From Altericroceibacterium spongiae (GTDB lineage: Bacteria; Pseudomonadota; Alphaproteobacteria; Sphingomonadales; Sphingomonadaceae): DNA of 64,000 bases. The stretch is taken from assembly GCF_003610805.1 (NCBI RefSeq), contig NZ_RAPF01000001.1:666176-730175 (forward strand), read 5' to 3'. The translations under genes were made by a program, and so were the position numbers. This document shows, one piece after another, positions 44,860 through 54,505 of this stretch. Below the pieces are notes generated by a model. That model had not been told where the DNA came from, did not search any database, and saw nothing but the letters and a program-made list of their open reading frames with translations. Within the stretch, counting starts at the first letter, position 1. Each line of letters opens with the position of its first letter.

Positions 44860-45534
44860 TTAATGGACCACCCGCAATTCGGGGCGCCGTTTACGCAGTG
44901 TCTGGATAACCCCGGTGCAGATCAGGAACTGGCCGAGATAATAGACCGGCCAGACGAAAATATCCTGCGCCATGCTCCCTGAAAGCGGCCCCATTCCGGC
45001 AATCCACAAGCAGTGGGATATCACGAAAAGCACTGCACCGGCCCCCACCCGGTAGCGCGGAAAATCGCTTGCCCAGGCGGCTGCCGCCATACCTCCCATC
45101 GCGAGACCGTATAGCCCGAAACTGCTCGCGACACCGCGATCGGCCGGCAGCAGCCAGCACATCAGCGGCGTCACCAGCAACAGGGCTACTGCCACGATTT
45201 TCCGCGATCTCGTCAAATGAGCGGGACGATGGCGCAGATAGAGCGCCATGGCGAGCAGATGACCGCCGAAAAACAGCCATCCGGCCACTTCCATGTCGAT
45301 CATGAGGACCATGTCCCCCAGGGCACCGAACGCCATCACCCAGACGAGCAGCCGCGCATCGGCGCTCGAATGACGCATAAAGGCATAAATGGCGAGCAAC
45401 CCCACCGCCGCACCTTTCAGCGGCAGCAGATAAAGCTCGGGCATCGGCCCGGCGCGCAGATAGTAAAAGGCCAGCGCTACCGCGATACTGGCCAGCAGCC
45501 AGGGCCGTTTTTCATACAGGGCACGTTTGGGCAT
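44860..45534 (-). CDS. YhhN/TMEM86-type lysoplasmalogenase family membrane protein
   Basis: The 224-residue integral membrane protein has about eight hydrophobic segments and fits the YhhN (TMEM86) family, whose animal and Legionella members hydrolyse lysoplasmalogens. Family landmarks include LYLLPLKGAAVGLLAIYAF, ALGDMVLMID and the HCLWIAG and PVYYLGQFLICTGV segments, which carry the conserved aspartates and histidine. The enzymatic role in this bacterium is inferred from family only. It is divergent from trmFO (112-base gap). Confidence 0.82.
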   Translation of the reverse strand: MPKRALYEKRPWLLASIAVALAFYYLRAGPMPELYLLPLKGAAVGLLAIYAFMRHSSADARLLVWVMAFGALGDMVLMIDMEVAGWLFFGGHLLAMALYLRHRPAHLTRSRKIVAVALLLVTPLMCWLLPADRGVASSFGLYGLAMGGMAAAAWASDFPRYRVGAGAVLFVISHCLWIAGMGPLSGSMAQDIFVWPVYYLGQFLICTGVIQTLRKRRPELRVVH

Positions 45535-45646
45535 CGGTTCCTCCAGAGCCTCTCATGCGGGTTTGCCCCGTGCCGCGCAAGAGAGGTTGCGCGCAGAACC
45601 GGTGAAGGCTTGGCCCGGACCGCGCAGAAGCGTATAGGCCGCGCGC

Positions 45647-47014
45647 ATGACATATCAGGTCCATATTATCGGCGGCGGTCTCGCCGGAAGCGAAGCGGCA
45701 TGGCAACTTGCGCAGCGCGGTGTAAAAGTGCGCCTGTCCGAAATGCGCGGCGGCGGCGATCGCACAGCGGCGCATCAGGGCGATGGCCTCGCCGAACTGG
45801 TCTGCTCCAATTCCTTCCGTTCGGACGATGACGAGAAGAATGCAGTCGGCCTGCTGCATCACGAAATGCGGCGCCTCGATTCGCTGATTATGCGCGCAGC
45901 CGAAAAAGCGCGTGTGCCTGCCGGTTCCGCACTGGCCGTGGACCGTGACATTTTCTCCGCCGATGTGGAACAGCATCTGCACGACCACCCCAATGTCGAG
46001 ATCGTCCGCGAGCGAGTGGACACGCTGCCCGAAAACGGCCCGACCATCGTCGCCACCGGCCCGCTCACCGCCCCTTCGCTGGCAGAGAGTATCGGCAAGG
46101 CCACCAGCACGCAGAGCCTCGCTTTTTTCGACGCCATTGCCCCGATCGTTCATTACGAAACTATCGATATGTCGATCTGCTGGATGCAATCGCGCTGGGA
46201 CAAGCAATCGGGGCCGGATAGTGACGGCAAGGATTATATCAACTGCCCGATGAATAAGGAGGAATATCTCGCCTTCCATCAGGGCCTGCTCGATGGCGAG
46301 AAGACCGAATTCAAGGAATGGGAAAAGGACACGCCCTATTTCGATGGCTGTATGCCGATCGAAGTGATGGCATCCCGTGGCGTGGACACTTTGCGCTTCG
46401 GGCCGATGAAACCGGTCGGCCTCGACGATCCGCGCACCGCTACGCCCGAATTTCCGCAGGGACGCTGGCCTTATGCGGTGGTCCAGCTCCGGCAGGATAA
46501 CAAGCTCGGCACCTTGTGGAACATGGTCGGCTTCCAGACCAAGCTCAAATATGGCGCGCAGGTGGAACTGTTCCGCACCATTCCCGGCCTGCAGAATGCC
46601 GAATTCGCCCGGCTCGGCGGCCTCCATCGCAACACATTCATCAATTCACCCGTTCTGCTGGACCGCCAGCTCCGGCTCAAAGGCGCAGAGCATATTCGCT
46701 TTGCCGGACAGATCACGGGCTGCGAAGGCTATGTCGAAAGCTCGGCCATCGGTCTTCTCACCGGAATGATGGCAGCCGCCGAATTGCAGAACCGGCCATG
46801 GCAGTCTCCTCCCGCCAGCAGCGCGATGGGCGCGCTGCTTTCCCATATTACCGGCGATGCCGAGACGGAAAGCTATCAGCCGATGAATGTTAATTTCGGC
46901 CTGTTCCCACCGATGCATGACGTTAAAAAGAAACAGCGCAAGGAAGCCTATACCACGCGCGGCAAGGCCGATTTCGGCGACTGGCTGAAAACGCTGGAAC
47001 CGCTTCCCGCCTGA
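45647..47014 (+). CDS. trmFO: Methylenetetrahydrofolate-tRNA-(uracil-5-)-methyltransferase TrmFO
   Basis: TrmFO makes the conserved T54 in tRNA with a folate C1 donor and FADH2. The 455-residue chain has the FAD motif [10 protein letters not shown] (9-18) and both catalytic cysteines: C53 in LVCSNSFRS and C235 in [15 protein letters not shown] (C53 and C226 in Bacillus). Further landmarks are [31 protein letters not shown] and the TGP...L segment. Its presence suggests that the SAM-dependent TrmA is absent, as in other alphaproteobacteria, though that cannot be checked here. Confidence 0.95.
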   Translation: MTYQVHIIGGGLAGSEAAWQLAQRGVKVRLSEMRGGGDRTAAHQGDGLAELVCSNSFRSDDDEKNAVGLLHHEMRRLDSLIMRAAEKARVPAGSALAVDRDIFSADVEQHLHDHPNVEIVRERVDTLPENGPTIVATGPLTAPSLAESIGKATSTQSLAFFDAIAPIVHYETIDMSICWMQSRWDKQSGPDSDGKDYINCPMNKEEYLAFHQGLLDGEKTEFKEWEKDTPYFDGCMPIEVMASRGVDTLRFGPMKPVGLDDPRTATPEFPQGRWPYAVVQLRQDNKLGTLWNMVGFQTKLKYGAQVELFRTIPGLQNAEFARLGGLHRNTFINSPVLLDRQLRLKGAEHIRFAGQITGCEGYVESSAIGLLTGMMAAAELQNRPWQSPPASSAMGALLSHITGDAETESYQPMNVNFGLFPPMHDVKKKQRKEAYTTRGKADFGDWLKTLEPLPA

Positions 47015-47033
47015 GCATCCTGCTGAACACTAC

Positions 47034-47510
47034 CTAGGAACAGGCGCAGCGCGGCTTTTTCCGGCGCGATTTGCGTTTGGGAGCTGTGGTGGCAAATTCT
47101 GCCGGCGTCAGTTCGCCATTGCCATTGGCATCCGCGCCGGTGAAACGATCGGCCGTGGTCACCGCCCATTCCTCGAATGTCAGCAGATTGTTGCCATCCA
47201 CATCGAGCCTGCGGAACCCGTCCGTACGCGAAGCCAGCATTTCATCGCGTGTAATGCGCCAGTCCCGATTGCGATCATAGCGGAAGAAGCGGCGCTGCTC
47301 GCGCGTGAGTTCGCTCGCTTCGGGCGGTTCGGGGCCTTGCAGCCCGGCAAGATCGGCTTCGGGCAAACCTTCTTCCTCCGCCGCAGCCTCCGGCGACGCA
47401 GGTTCGGGCGGCGGTGCGCCCTGCTCCACCTGCGCCTGTCCCTGCCACCAGAAGACCCCGACGCCAGCCAGCACCAGCGCCACAAATGCTCCAAGAATTA
47501 TGCGATTCAC
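47034..47510 (-). CDS. Membrane-anchored EF-hand protein
   Basis: From GTG 47508-47510 (RBS GGAGGG) the product is 158 residues: an N-terminal membrane anchor (MNRIILGAFVALVLAGVGVF), a proline/alanine/glutamate linker, and three EF-hand loops with regular calcium ligands at D79-E90 (DRNRDWRITRDE), D103-E114 (DVDGNNLLTFEE) and D127-E138 (DANGNGELTPAE). The C-terminus is a lysine/arginine run followed by CACS. The protein would face the periplasm and bind calcium; its partner is unknown. It is convergent with trmFO, and 32 bases downstream of the phytoene-synthase-like gene. Confidence 0.83.
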   Translation of the reverse strand: MNRIILGAFVALVLAGVGVFWWQGQAQVEQGAPPPEPASPEAAAEEEGLPEADLAGLQGPEPPEASELTREQRRFFRYDRNRDWRITRDEMLASRTDGFRRLDVDGNNLLTFEEWAVTTADRFTGADANGNGELTPAEFATTAPKRKSRRKKPRCACS

Positions 47511-47542
47511 GGCAGCCCTCCCCCAAACAAGGCTGCTACAGG

Positions 47543-48196
47543 CTATCGCCCGGTCAGCCCTATCCGCAAGGCAGTGAAGCCGCTCGCCGGACCCTGCAAC
47601 AAAGCTGTCCCACCTTGTGACAGTCCACGCCGGGCCAGCCCGGCCAGTACAGCCAGCGTACGCAGGCGTCTGGGCAGCTTTTCCGGTATCTTGTCCAGCT
47701 TCTGTGCATGAGCGACAATCCGGGCCTTTTCCTGCGGTTCGGAAACATTGGCAGCCAGATCGCCGAGCGACCAGAGCCGCGCAGCCTGCTGCGCCGAAGC
47801 CTGCGCCCGTTCTTCGCCAAGCTGCACAGCCAGCGCTCCGAAAATCGCGGCGCGCCCCTCCGCAAAACCGTTCAGCGCCTCTTCGTCGAGCTCTTCTTTG
47901 AGCAGATATTCCCAGCCATCGACCAGATCGACGAGACCGTTGCGCTCCGGCCAGTCTTTCAGCGCGCCGAGCACTGCATCGCCTTTGGGCCACTGATCGG
48001 CGGGCTTGCCGAACATATCGCGCCACCAGGCAAGCCGCATCTGCGCCAGCATCACTTCGCGCTTCTGGCTTACCAGTTGCGAAAGCCGTGTATCGAGCGC
48101 GAGCACCGCCAGTGTCGGCGCACGAGCGGCAGCGGGCGCATAAGTCAGCGCCAGACGCTGCGGCAAGGCCAGCGATTCGATCAGATTGTCAGCCAT
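47543..48196 (-). CDS. Short squalene/phytoene synthase-fold protein (NDUFAF6-like)
   Basis: The 217-residue all-helical protein resembles the squalene/phytoene synthase superfamily, as in RLALTYAPAAARAPTLAVLALDTRLSQLVSQKREVMLAQMRLAWWRDMF (prenyl synthase start) and the GDLAAN region. The two aspartate-rich DxxxD motifs that bind prenyl diphosphate are not visible, and the chain is about 60-70 residues shorter than real synthases. It matches better the mitochondrial complex I assembly factor NDUFAF6 and its alphaproteobacterial relatives, which have lost synthase activity. Carotenoid synthesis should not be inferred from it. Confidence 0.72.
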   Translation of the reverse strand: MADNLIESLALPQRLALTYAPAAARAPTLAVLALDTRLSQLVSQKREVMLAQMRLAWWRDMFGKPADQWPKGDAVLGALKDWPERNGLVDLVDGWEYLLKEELDEEALNGFAEGRAAIFGALAVQLGEERAQASAQQAARLWSLGDLAANVSEPQEKARIVAHAQKLDKIPEKLPRRLRTLAVLAGLARRGLSQGGTALLQGPASGFTALRIGLTGR

Positions 48197-48224
48197 GGGC
48201 GCGACCTGAAAACATTCTCTTCAA

Positions 48225-48270
48225 AAATCAAGCGCCCGGCCTGGCGGTCTGTTCCCACCTGGCCGGGCGC
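48225..48270 (-). terminator. Terminator hairpin behind pdhB
   Basis: GCGCCCGGCC (48232-48241) pairs with GGCCGGGCGC (48261-48270). On the minus strand the stem is followed by TTGATTTTTG, so it would end the pdhA-pdhB transcript before the downstream gene. Confidence 0.75.
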
Positions 48271-48318
48271 CTGCTGTTCTATCAGTCCGGTCGCTTGCCG
48301 GACCGAAACGCTGTCACC

Positions 48319-49704
48319 TCAATCGACGTAGCAGACCTTCTTGGCCGCAGCGATGATGCGATCGGAATCGATCAGCGCCATCTTTTCGAGATTGGCGGCA
48401 TAAGGCAGCGGCACATCCTCATTGCAGACCCGCAGCACAGGCGCATCGAGATTGTCGAAACCGTCTTCCATGCAGATAGCCTGAATTTCCGCAGCAACCG
48501 AACATTGCGGAAAGCCTTCTTCGGCCACGATCAGACGGTTTGTCTTGGCGAGGCTTTCCAGCACGGTTTCGCGATCCAGCGGACGGATCGTGCGCAGATC
48601 GATGATTTCGGCATCGATGCCTTCTTCGGCCAGCTTTTCCGCTGCTTCGAGCGCCAGACCGACACCGATCGAATAGGATACGATGGTGACATCGGACCCT
48701 TCGCGCATGATCCGCGCCTTGCCGATCGGCAGGACATGATCGTCGAGCTGTGCCAGTTCGAAGCTCTTGCCATACAACAATTCGTTTTCGAGGAAGACCA
48801 CCGGATCTTCACAGCGAATGGCCGCTTTCAGCAGGCCCTTGGCATCGGATGCATCATAAGGTGCAATCACGATCAGGCCGGGCACGGCGGAATACCAGGG
48901 AGCGTAGTTCTGGCTGTGCTGCGCGGCCACGCGGCTTGCCGCGCCATTGGGGCCACGGAACACGACCGGACAACGCATCTGACCGCCCGACATATAATTC
49001 GTCTTGGCCGCCGAATTGATGATGTGGTCGATCGCCTGCATGGCGAAGTTAAAGGTCATGAACTCGACCACCGGACGCAGACCGCCCATGGCAGCGCCGG
49101 TTCCGATACCGGCAAAGCCATATTCGGTGATCGGCGTATCGATCACGCGCTTGGGGCCGAATTCATCGAGCAGGCCCTGCGTGACCTTGTAAGCGCCCTG
49201 ATATTCGGCCACTTCCTCGCCCATCACGAAGACGCGCTCATCGAGCCGCATTTCCTCGGCCATGGCATCGCGCAACGCTTCGCGGACGGTTGCCTTCACC
49301 ATATTGGTGCCTTCCGGAATTTCCGGGTCGGCCTTTTTCGGTTTGGGCTGTTCCTGGGTCATGATTTCGGCCGAGCTGGCAGCGGGCTTTTCTTCATCGG
49401 CCGGCTTGCTTTCGGTCGGCTCGGAAGATGCGGACGGCGCTTCGAGCGAGGACGCATCTTCGCCTTCTTCGGCCAGCATCGCAATTACGGTGCCGACTTT
49501 AACATTTTCCGTGCCTTCATCGACCAGCAGCTTGCCGACCGTGCCTTCATCGACGGCTTCGAATTCCATCGTCGCCTTATCGGTCTCGATTTCGGCAAGG
49601 ATGTCGCCGGAGGAAATTTCATCGCCTTCCTTGACCAGCCACTTGGCCAGGGTGCCCTCTTCCATCGTCGGAGAGAGCGCGGGCATCTTCAGTTCGATAG
49701 CCAT
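48319..49704 (-). CDS. pdhB: Pyruvate dehydrogenase E1 beta subunit with N-terminal lipoyl domain
   Basis: PdhB with PdhA forms the E1 decarboxylase of the pyruvate dehydrogenase complex. The 461-residue chain begins with a lipoyl domain (about 1-80; lipoylated K43 in [11 protein letters not shown]), then an Ala/Glu/Pro linker, and the E1 beta domain from about 130 ([69 protein letters not shown]). The extra lipoyl domain on E1 beta is a known feature of alphaproteobacteria such as Zymomonas and other sphingomonads. It overlaps the pdhA stop by one base. The E2 and E3 genes are not in this window. Confidence 0.95.
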   Translation of the reverse strand: MAIELKMPALSPTMEEGTLAKWLVKEGDEISSGDILAEIETDKATMEFEAVDEGTVGKLLVDEGTENVKVGTVIAMLAEEGEDASSLEAPSASSEPTESKPADEEKPAASSAEIMTQEQPKPKKADPEIPEGTNMVKATVREALRDAMAEEMRLDERVFVMGEEVAEYQGAYKVTQGLLDEFGPKRVIDTPITEYGFAGIGTGAAMGGLRPVVEFMTFNFAMQAIDHIINSAAKTNYMSGGQMRCPVVFRGPNGAASRVAAQHSQNYAPWYSAVPGLIVIAPYDASDAKGLLKAAIRCEDPVVFLENELLYGKSFELAQLDDHVLPIGKARIMREGSDVTIVSYSIGVGLALEAAEKLAEEGIDAEIIDLRTIRPLDRETVLESLAKTNRLIVAEEGFPQCSVAAEIQAICMEDGFDNLDAPVLRVCNEDVPLPYAANLEKMALIDSDRIIAAAKKVCYVD

Positions 49705-50837
49705 CAGTAATTACCCACCAGAACGTCGGTGTAGAGTTCGCTCGCCTCGGGTTCGGGCGAATTTTCGGCGAAATCGGCCGCGTCGGCCACTTTCGCGCGG
49801 ATATCCTTGTCGAGCTGCTTCAGCTTATCTTCGGACACACCCATTTCCATGAGGTCCTTCTTGATATGCTCGATCGGATCGCTGTGTTCGCGCACATTCT
49901 GCACTTCCTCGCGGCTACGATATTTCGCCGGGTCGGACATGGAGTGGCCGCGATAGCGATAGGTTTCCAGTTCCATGAGAACCGGGCCCATGCCCTTGCG
50001 CACATGATCGGCAGCGACATGGACGGCCTGATGCACCTCGAGCACATCCATCCCGTTCACTTTCATGCCGGGGATGCGGAAGGCCGTGCCGCGGCGATAG
50101 AATTCGGTTTCGGCCGAGCTGCGCTTGACCGACGTGCCCATCGCATACTGATTGTTCTCCACGATGAAGATCATCGGAAGATTCCACAGGCTGGCCATGT
50201 TGAAGGTTTCGTAAACCTGCCCCTGATTGGCCGCACCGTCGCCGAAATAGGTCGCGCAGATGCCGCCATCGTCCTTATATTGATGCGACAGAGCGAGACC
50301 GGCACCGAGCGGAACCTGCGCCCCGACGATTCCATGGCCGCCGTAAAAGGCTTTCTCGGTCGAGAACATATGCATCGAACCGCCCTTGCCGTGGCTGATA
50401 CCCGCCTGGCGACCGGTCAGTTCGGCCATGATAATCTTGGGATCGATCCCGTATGCGAGCATGTGACCATGATCGCGATAGCCGGTGATAACGCTGTCTT
50501 TCCCTTCCTCAAGAGCGGACTGCACGCCCACGGCAACGGCCTCCTGGCCGATATAGAGGTGGCAGAAACCGCCAATATAGCCCAGTCCGTAAAGCTGACC
50601 GGCACGCTCTTCGAAGCGACGGATCAGAAGCATCTGCTCATAGAAGGTGAGCAGTTCTTCCTCGCTCGCCTTGTAGCGCTTATTCTTCTCGAACTCTTCC
50701 TGAAGGCTGTGCAGGGCGAAATTCTCGTCCTGAGCGGCACCTTGCGAATTCGCGGAAGATTCCGTTTTTGCAGTGGATTTCCTGGGGGAAGCACGGCGCT
50801 TCCCTGATCCGGAATTGGCGGAGGCTGGTTTGGCCAA
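49704..50837 (-). CDS. pdhA: Pyruvate dehydrogenase E1 alpha subunit
   Basis: The 377-residue chain carries the thiamine-diphosphate motif GDG-(N27-30)-[35 protein letters not shown]. Other landmarks are [73 protein letters not shown] and [18 protein letters not shown] with the phosphorylation-loop counterpart. The first 40 residues are a basic/Ser/Ala-rich low-complexity arm ([20 protein letters not shown]). It is the upstream member of the pdhA-pdhB unit; ftsB lies 140 bases further upstream on the same strand. Confidence 0.96.
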   Translation of the reverse strand: MAKPASANSGSGKRRASPRKSTAKTESSANSQGAAQDENFALHSLQEEFEKNKRYKASEEELLTFYEQMLLIRRFEERAGQLYGLGYIGGFCHLYIGQEAVAVGVQSALEEGKDSVITGYRDHGHMLAYGIDPKIIMAELTGRQAGISHGKGGSMHMFSTEKAFYGGHGIVGAQVPLGAGLALSHQYKDDGGICATYFGDGAANQGQVYETFNMASLWNLPMIFIVENNQYAMGTSVKRSSAETEFYRRGTAFRIPGMKVNGMDVLEVHQAVHVAADHVRKGMGPVLMELETYRYRGHSMSDPAKYRSREEVQNVREHSDPIEHIKKDLMEMGVSEDKLKQLDKDIRAKVADAADFAENSPEPEASELYTDVLVGNY

Positions 50838-50977
50838 AACGTCTATCCCTTTCTAACGCCGGCACAACGCGGCGTATTCGTTCTAAGCGATGCCTATAAG
50901 CGGAGTAATGTCGCGCTGGCAACGCCTCGCATCACGCATAAGGCTGCAAGCGGCATTTTCATGCCTGTAAGAGGGCC

Positions 50978-51295
50978 TCAAGGCTGTTTGAGTTCAATGA
51001 TATATTCATCGGGATGCGCGACATTGAGATTTTCGCGCATAAGCTCGGTCACGAGATCCGGATCGGCATGGTCGAGATTGAGCAGGGACACCCGATTCCT
51101 GAGTTCCGCTTTATCCTTTTCAAGCACCGCAATCCGATGCTCCCGTTTTTCGAGCAGGGCCTTGTTCTCTCCCCAGGCAAGCACGCCATAAGGACCGACC
51201 AGCGCCAGACCGCCCAGCACGAGCAGATAACCGAGCGCGCCGAACTGGCTCAGTTTCTCCCGTAATTTCGGCTGATTGGAGATGGTGTGAGGCAT
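50978..51295 (-). CDS. ftsB: Septum formation initiator FtsB/DivIC
   Basis: FtsB is a bitopic division protein that bridges FtsL and FtsQ and helps activate FtsWI. From ATG 51293-51295 the product is 105 residues: one membrane helix (ALGYLLVLGGLALVGPYGVLAW) and a coiled coil (LLEKREHRIAVLEKDKAELRNRVSLLN) followed by the conserved tail DPDLVTELMRENLNVAHPDEYIIEL. A start ten codons upstream is possible but less usual. Placement just upstream of pdhA is the normal alphaproteobacterial arrangement. It is divergent from hppD. Confidence 0.9.
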   Translation of the reverse strand: MPHTISNQPKLREKLSQFGALGYLLVLGGLALVGPYGVLAWGENKALLEKREHRIAVLEKDKAELRNRVSLLNLDHADPDLVTELMRENLNVAHPDEYIIELKQP

Positions 51296-51428
51296 GTATG
51301 CACAGGACCACAAATAGGCCGGCAATTCAAGCCAAATAGCGCAGAATCAACGCATTTTTCCACCAGACGTTGCTTGCTTGCGGGGAGCGCGCTTGCCTGC
51401 CCTCGGGAAACAGGTTACACTTGAAACT

Positions 51429-52532
51429 ATGATAAAGGAAACGACTATAACGGATAATAATCCACTGGGACTGGACGGCTTCGAATTTCTCGAATTTTCG
51501 GCACCTGAAAAAGGCGTTCTGGAAGCGAAATTCGAAGCGATGGGCTTCACTCGAGTCGCCCGCCACCGCAGCAAGGACGTGCAGCTCTGGCGGCAGGGTG
51601 AAATCAATCTGATCGCCAATTACGAGCCGCGTTCCCCCGCTGCCTATTTCGCTGCCGAACACGGCCCCTCGATCTGCGCCATGGCCTTTCGGGTCGCCAA
51701 TGCCGGAAAAGCCTATGCCACGGTGGTCGAGCGCGGAGCCGAGCCGGTGGACATCCCGACCGGCCCGATGGAACTGAAGCTGCCCGCCATTCGCGGCATC
51801 GGCCATTCGCTGATCTATCTGATCGACCGGCACAGCGAAAACGGCCCCGACCTCTACGATATCGACTTTCTCTTCGAAGACGGGATCGAGCGCCACCCGC
51901 CCGGTGCCGGCTTCAAAACCATCGATCACCTGACGCATAATGTTCACGAAGGGCGGATCGCCCATTGGGAAAATTTCTACCGCCGCATTTTCGGCTTTCG
52001 CGAATTCCGCCAGTTCGATGTGACCGGCGAATATTCCGGACTCAACACCAAGGTGATGGCCGCCCCCGACGGCAAGATCCGGATTCCGCTCAATGAAGAA
52101 GGCAAAGGTGACAGCAAAGGCCAGATTGCCGAGTTCCTGCGCGAATATAATGGTGAAGGTATCCAGCATATCGCGTTCGACAGCGACAATCTTTACGCCT
52201 CGCTCGACAGTCTGAAACAAAAGGGCACCGAATTCGCCTCTCCCCCGCCCGACATATATTACGATCAGCTCGAAACGCGCCTGCCCGGCCATGGTGAGCC
52301 AGTGGCAGAATTGAAAGCACGCGGCATTCTCGTTGACGGCACGACCGAGGGTGGCAATCCGCGCCTGCTGATGCAGATTTTTTCCAAGCTCACTTTCGGT
52401 CCGGTCTTTTTCGAATTTATCCAGCGCAAGGGTGATGAAGGGTTCGGTGAAGGCAACATCACCGCGCTCTTCAAAAGTATCGAAGCGGATTACAAATTGC
52501 GCGAGGGCGAAGGCACCGGTCAACCGGCCTGA
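51429..52532 (+). CDS. hppD: 4-Hydroxyphenylpyruvate dioxygenase
   Basis: HPPD converts 4-hydroxyphenylpyruvate to homogentisate in tyrosine catabolism. From ATG 51429 the product is 367 residues with two vicinal-oxygen-chelate domains. The iron ligands are visible as H167 (TIDHLTHNV), H247 (GIQHIAF) and E329 ([17 protein letters not shown]). GNFKALFESIE-type ending here reads [11 protein letters not shown]. Homogentisate dioxygenase and the later pathway genes are not in the window. It is followed by an intrinsic terminator, so it is a single-gene unit. Confidence 0.96.
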   Translation: MIKETTITDNNPLGLDGFEFLEFSAPEKGVLEAKFEAMGFTRVARHRSKDVQLWRQGEINLIANYEPRSPAAYFAAEHGPSICAMAFRVANAGKAYATVVERGAEPVDIPTGPMELKLPAIRGIGHSLIYLIDRHSENGPDLYDIDFLFEDGIERHPPGAGFKTIDHLTHNVHEGRIAHWENFYRRIFGFREFRQFDVTGEYSGLNTKVMAAPDGKIRIPLNEEGKGDSKGQIAEFLREYNGEGIQHIAFDSDNLYASLDSLKQKGTEFASPPPDIYYDQLETRLPGHGEPVAELKARGILVDGTTEGGNPRLLMQIFSKLTFGPVFFEFIQRKGDEGFGEGNITALFKSIEADYKLREGEGTGQPA

Positions 52533-52567
52533 GCGCCCCCTTGGACTGGTTTATGGCCCTGTTCCGT

Positions 52568-52604
52568 GCCGTTCAGGCCCTCTTAGGCCTGAACGGCTTT
52601 TTTT
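52568..52604 (+). terminator. Intrinsic terminator after hppD
   Basis: GCCGTTCAGGCC pairs with GGCCTGAACGGC (12 bp, six-base loop) and is followed by a seven-base T tract. Confidence 0.92.
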
Positions 52605-52672
52605 GGCGTAAAACAACGAAATTATCAGACTTTATCAATCTCCGCTTGGTGGAATCGCGCAAGCTCTGCTAG

Positions 52673-52755
52673 CCGAAAGGAAACACCCTCCTTTCGGGAA
52701 AACCGGAATCGAGCCTGAAAACAGGCTGCCCGCTTTGTCCGCCCAAGTGCGGACA
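52673..52755 (+). promoter_or_regulatory. Hairpin-rich leader of the LigD-like gene
   Basis: Three consecutive stems lie in the 205-base gap before the dehydrogenase start: CCGAAAGG/CCTTTCGG (52673-52680 with 52690-52697), AGCCTG/CAGGCT (52712-52717 with 52722-52727) and TGTCCGC/GCGGACA (52736-52742 with 52749-52755). They could be 5' UTR structure or a regulatory leader; no known riboswitch family is recognised. Confidence 0.45.
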
Positions 52756-52809
52756 GGCAGCGATGCCGACCGGAAAGGAAGGGGCAGAACAAGGAAAGAG
52801 AGGACGATA

Positions 52810-53730
52810 ATGGCATTTGATTTCAAAGGACGCACAGCTTTCATCACCGGCGGTGCCAGCGGCGCAGGCTTCGGTCAGGCAAAGGTTTTCGGCCGTCTCG
52901 GCTGCAAGATTGCGATTGCGGATATTCGCCCCGAAGCGGTCGAAAAAGCCGTCGCCGCGCTGGAAGATGAAGGGATCGAATGCCACGGGGTCGTGCTCGA
53001 TATCACCGATCGCGACGCCTTTGTTGATGCGGCAAATGAAGTGGAGGAAAAGCTCGGCCCGGTTACCATGCTGTTCGGAACGGCCGGCGTGTCGATCTTC
53101 GGGCCGCTCGAAAAGGCAACCTATGACGATTATGACTGGATCATGGACGTCAATTTCAACGGCGTCGTCAACCTGATGCAGACCTTCGTTCCGCGCATGA
53201 TAAAGCACGATAAGGGCGGCTATATCGTCAACACCGCTTCGCTCGGCTGCTTTATGGCCAGCAGCGGCGCCGGTATCTATTCAGCCTCGAAATTCGCGGT
53301 TCACGGCATCACCATGGCGATGCGCGATGCACTGAAGGATTACGGCATCGGCGTCAGCGTTCTCGCCCCCGCCAATATCAAATCCAACATTGCCGAAAGC
53401 GTGAAAACGCGGCCCGATAAATATGGTGAGAGCGGTTTCAAGGTCGATGACCGGGAAATCACCGCACTGCATGAGATCTATTCGCAGGGCATGGAGCCTG
53501 AAGAACTGGCCCGTCATGTGAAAGACGCCATCGAGGAAAACCGTTTCTACATCATCCCTTATCCCGAAGCCCGTGCAGGGCTGGAAGCGATTTTCCAGCA
53601 GGCACTCGACGCTCTGCCCCCGGCGGACAGCGACAAGGAAGGGCAGGAAAAACGCTCCCAGGCGATGTATAAATATATCGAAGCGCGCAACCGGATGGAT
53701 AAAGAGCGCTACGGCCACGCCACGCGCTGA
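52810..53730 (+). CDS. Short-chain dehydrogenase, LigD-like
   Basis: From ATG 52810 (RBS GAGAGGA) the product is 306 residues. It follows the sphingomonad C-alpha dehydrogenase LigD closely from memory: TAFITGGASGAGFGQAKVFG (NAD-binding, G14-G20), FGPLEKATYDDYDWIMDVNFNGVVN, the SDR catalytic set S144, Y157 and K161 (NTASLG...YSASK), GIGVSVLAPANIKSNIAESVKTRPDKYGESG and FYIIPYPEARAGLEAIFQQAL. LigD oxidises the benzylic alcohol of beta-aryl ether lignin dimers, which LigF/LigE then cleave. The canonical NNAG motif is GTAG here. Identity of the true substrate is uncertain; this SDR branch has many members in sphingomonads. Confidence 0.85.
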   Translation: MAFDFKGRTAFITGGASGAGFGQAKVFGRLGCKIAIADIRPEAVEKAVAALEDEGIECHGVVLDITDRDAFVDAANEVEEKLGPVTMLFGTAGVSIFGPLEKATYDDYDWIMDVNFNGVVNLMQTFVPRMIKHDKGGYIVNTASLGCFMASSGAGIYSASKFAVHGITMAMRDALKDYGIGVSVLAPANIKSNIAESVKTRPDKYGESGFKVDDREITALHEIYSQGMEPEELARHVKDAIEENRFYIIPYPEARAGLEAIFQQALDALPPADSDKEGQEKRSQAMYKYIEARNRMDKERYGHATR

Positions 53731-53775
53731 CGACAGGGCACCGGCGCTCTATCGGCACAAGATCGAACGGCGCCG

Positions 53776-53806
53776 GACCTTCCGTCCCCCATCGCGACGG
53801 AAGGTC
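53776..53806. terminator. Hairpin between the LigD-like gene and the next
   Basis: GACCTTCCGTC pairs with GACGGAAGGTC (11 bp, nine-base loop). No T tract follows, so it may be an attenuator or an RNA-stabilising stem rather than a full terminator. Confidence 0.5.
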
Positions 53807-53826
53807 AAGAGAGGAGAGTTTTTGCA

Positions 53827-54366
53827 ATGAATATGCGGTTTTTCGGGGTGTTACTGGCAGGGAGTGCCGGTATAACAGCCATTGCTGCGCCGGCCTCCGG
53901 GCAGATGAGCGATACGGAAGTGCTCAATATTCTGCGCGAATGCGCAAAGGTTCAGGACCCGTCTGCAAGGCTTTCCTGCTATGATAGCAACATAAGCGGC
54001 AGCCCATCTTCATCCTCGCCGACAGCAGGTGAGACCACCCTTCCCGCGCCTCCTCCGGCTGCGGCATCGAGCGGCTCCCAAAGCGCGTTTGGTGCAGAGG
54101 ATATACGCAGCCCCGAACGGTTCACACCGCCCCCCGCAGAAAAGCAGAGTCTCACCGCACGCGTCCTGTCCGCCCGGCAGCGCGAGCCTGGTATCTATCT
54201 GGTAACGCTGGAAAATGGAGCGCAATGGCTGTTTTCCGAAAGCGTCCCCTTCTCTTTCAGTCCGCCCCGCAAGGGAAGCACGGTCACGATCGATAAGGCA
54301 TCGCTCGGCAGCTATCTGATGCAGGTGGGGCGCCAGTCCGCAGTGCGGGTGAAACGGATCAAATAG
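53827..54366 (+). CDS. Exported protein of unknown function
   Basis: The 179-residue protein has a signal peptide (MNMRFFGVLLAGSAGITAIA, cleavage near ASG). A short cysteine-containing motif ECAKVQDPSARLSCYDS (residues 37-53) resembles the (A)C...RLxCYD motif of a group of exported proteobacterial proteins including VasI-like type VI secretion accessory proteins, but no other type VI gene is near, so only the motif is claimed. A serine/proline-rich linker follows, and the last 70 residues (LTARVLSARQREPGIYLVTLENGAQWLFSES) form a probable beta domain. RBS GAGAGGAG is strong. Confidence 0.65.
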   Translation: MNMRFFGVLLAGSAGITAIAAPASGQMSDTEVLNILRECAKVQDPSARLSCYDSNISGSPSSSSPTAGETTLPAPPPAAASSGSQSAFGAEDIRSPERFTPPPAEKQSLTARVLSARQREPGIYLVTLENGAQWLFSESVPFSFSPPRKGSTVTIDKASLGSYLMQVGRQSAVRVKRIK

Positions 54367-54505
54367 CCACACAAAAACATAGTCTGCATTTTGCGCGTTC
54401 TGGAACAAGACCTGGCGGCTTTGAATCGCTATGGCACCCTCAGATTCAAACGGCAGATACGGCGCGGGGGAAGCGCCCGGCGGCCTTTATCGGAGACGAT
54501 TTATC

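Noticed and set aside
47543..48196. Phytoene synthase for carotenoids
   Set aside because: Too short and no aspartate-rich motifs; no other crt genes nearby.
53827..54366. Type VI secretion accessory protein
   Set aside because: Only a short cysteine motif is shared, and no type VI genes surround it.
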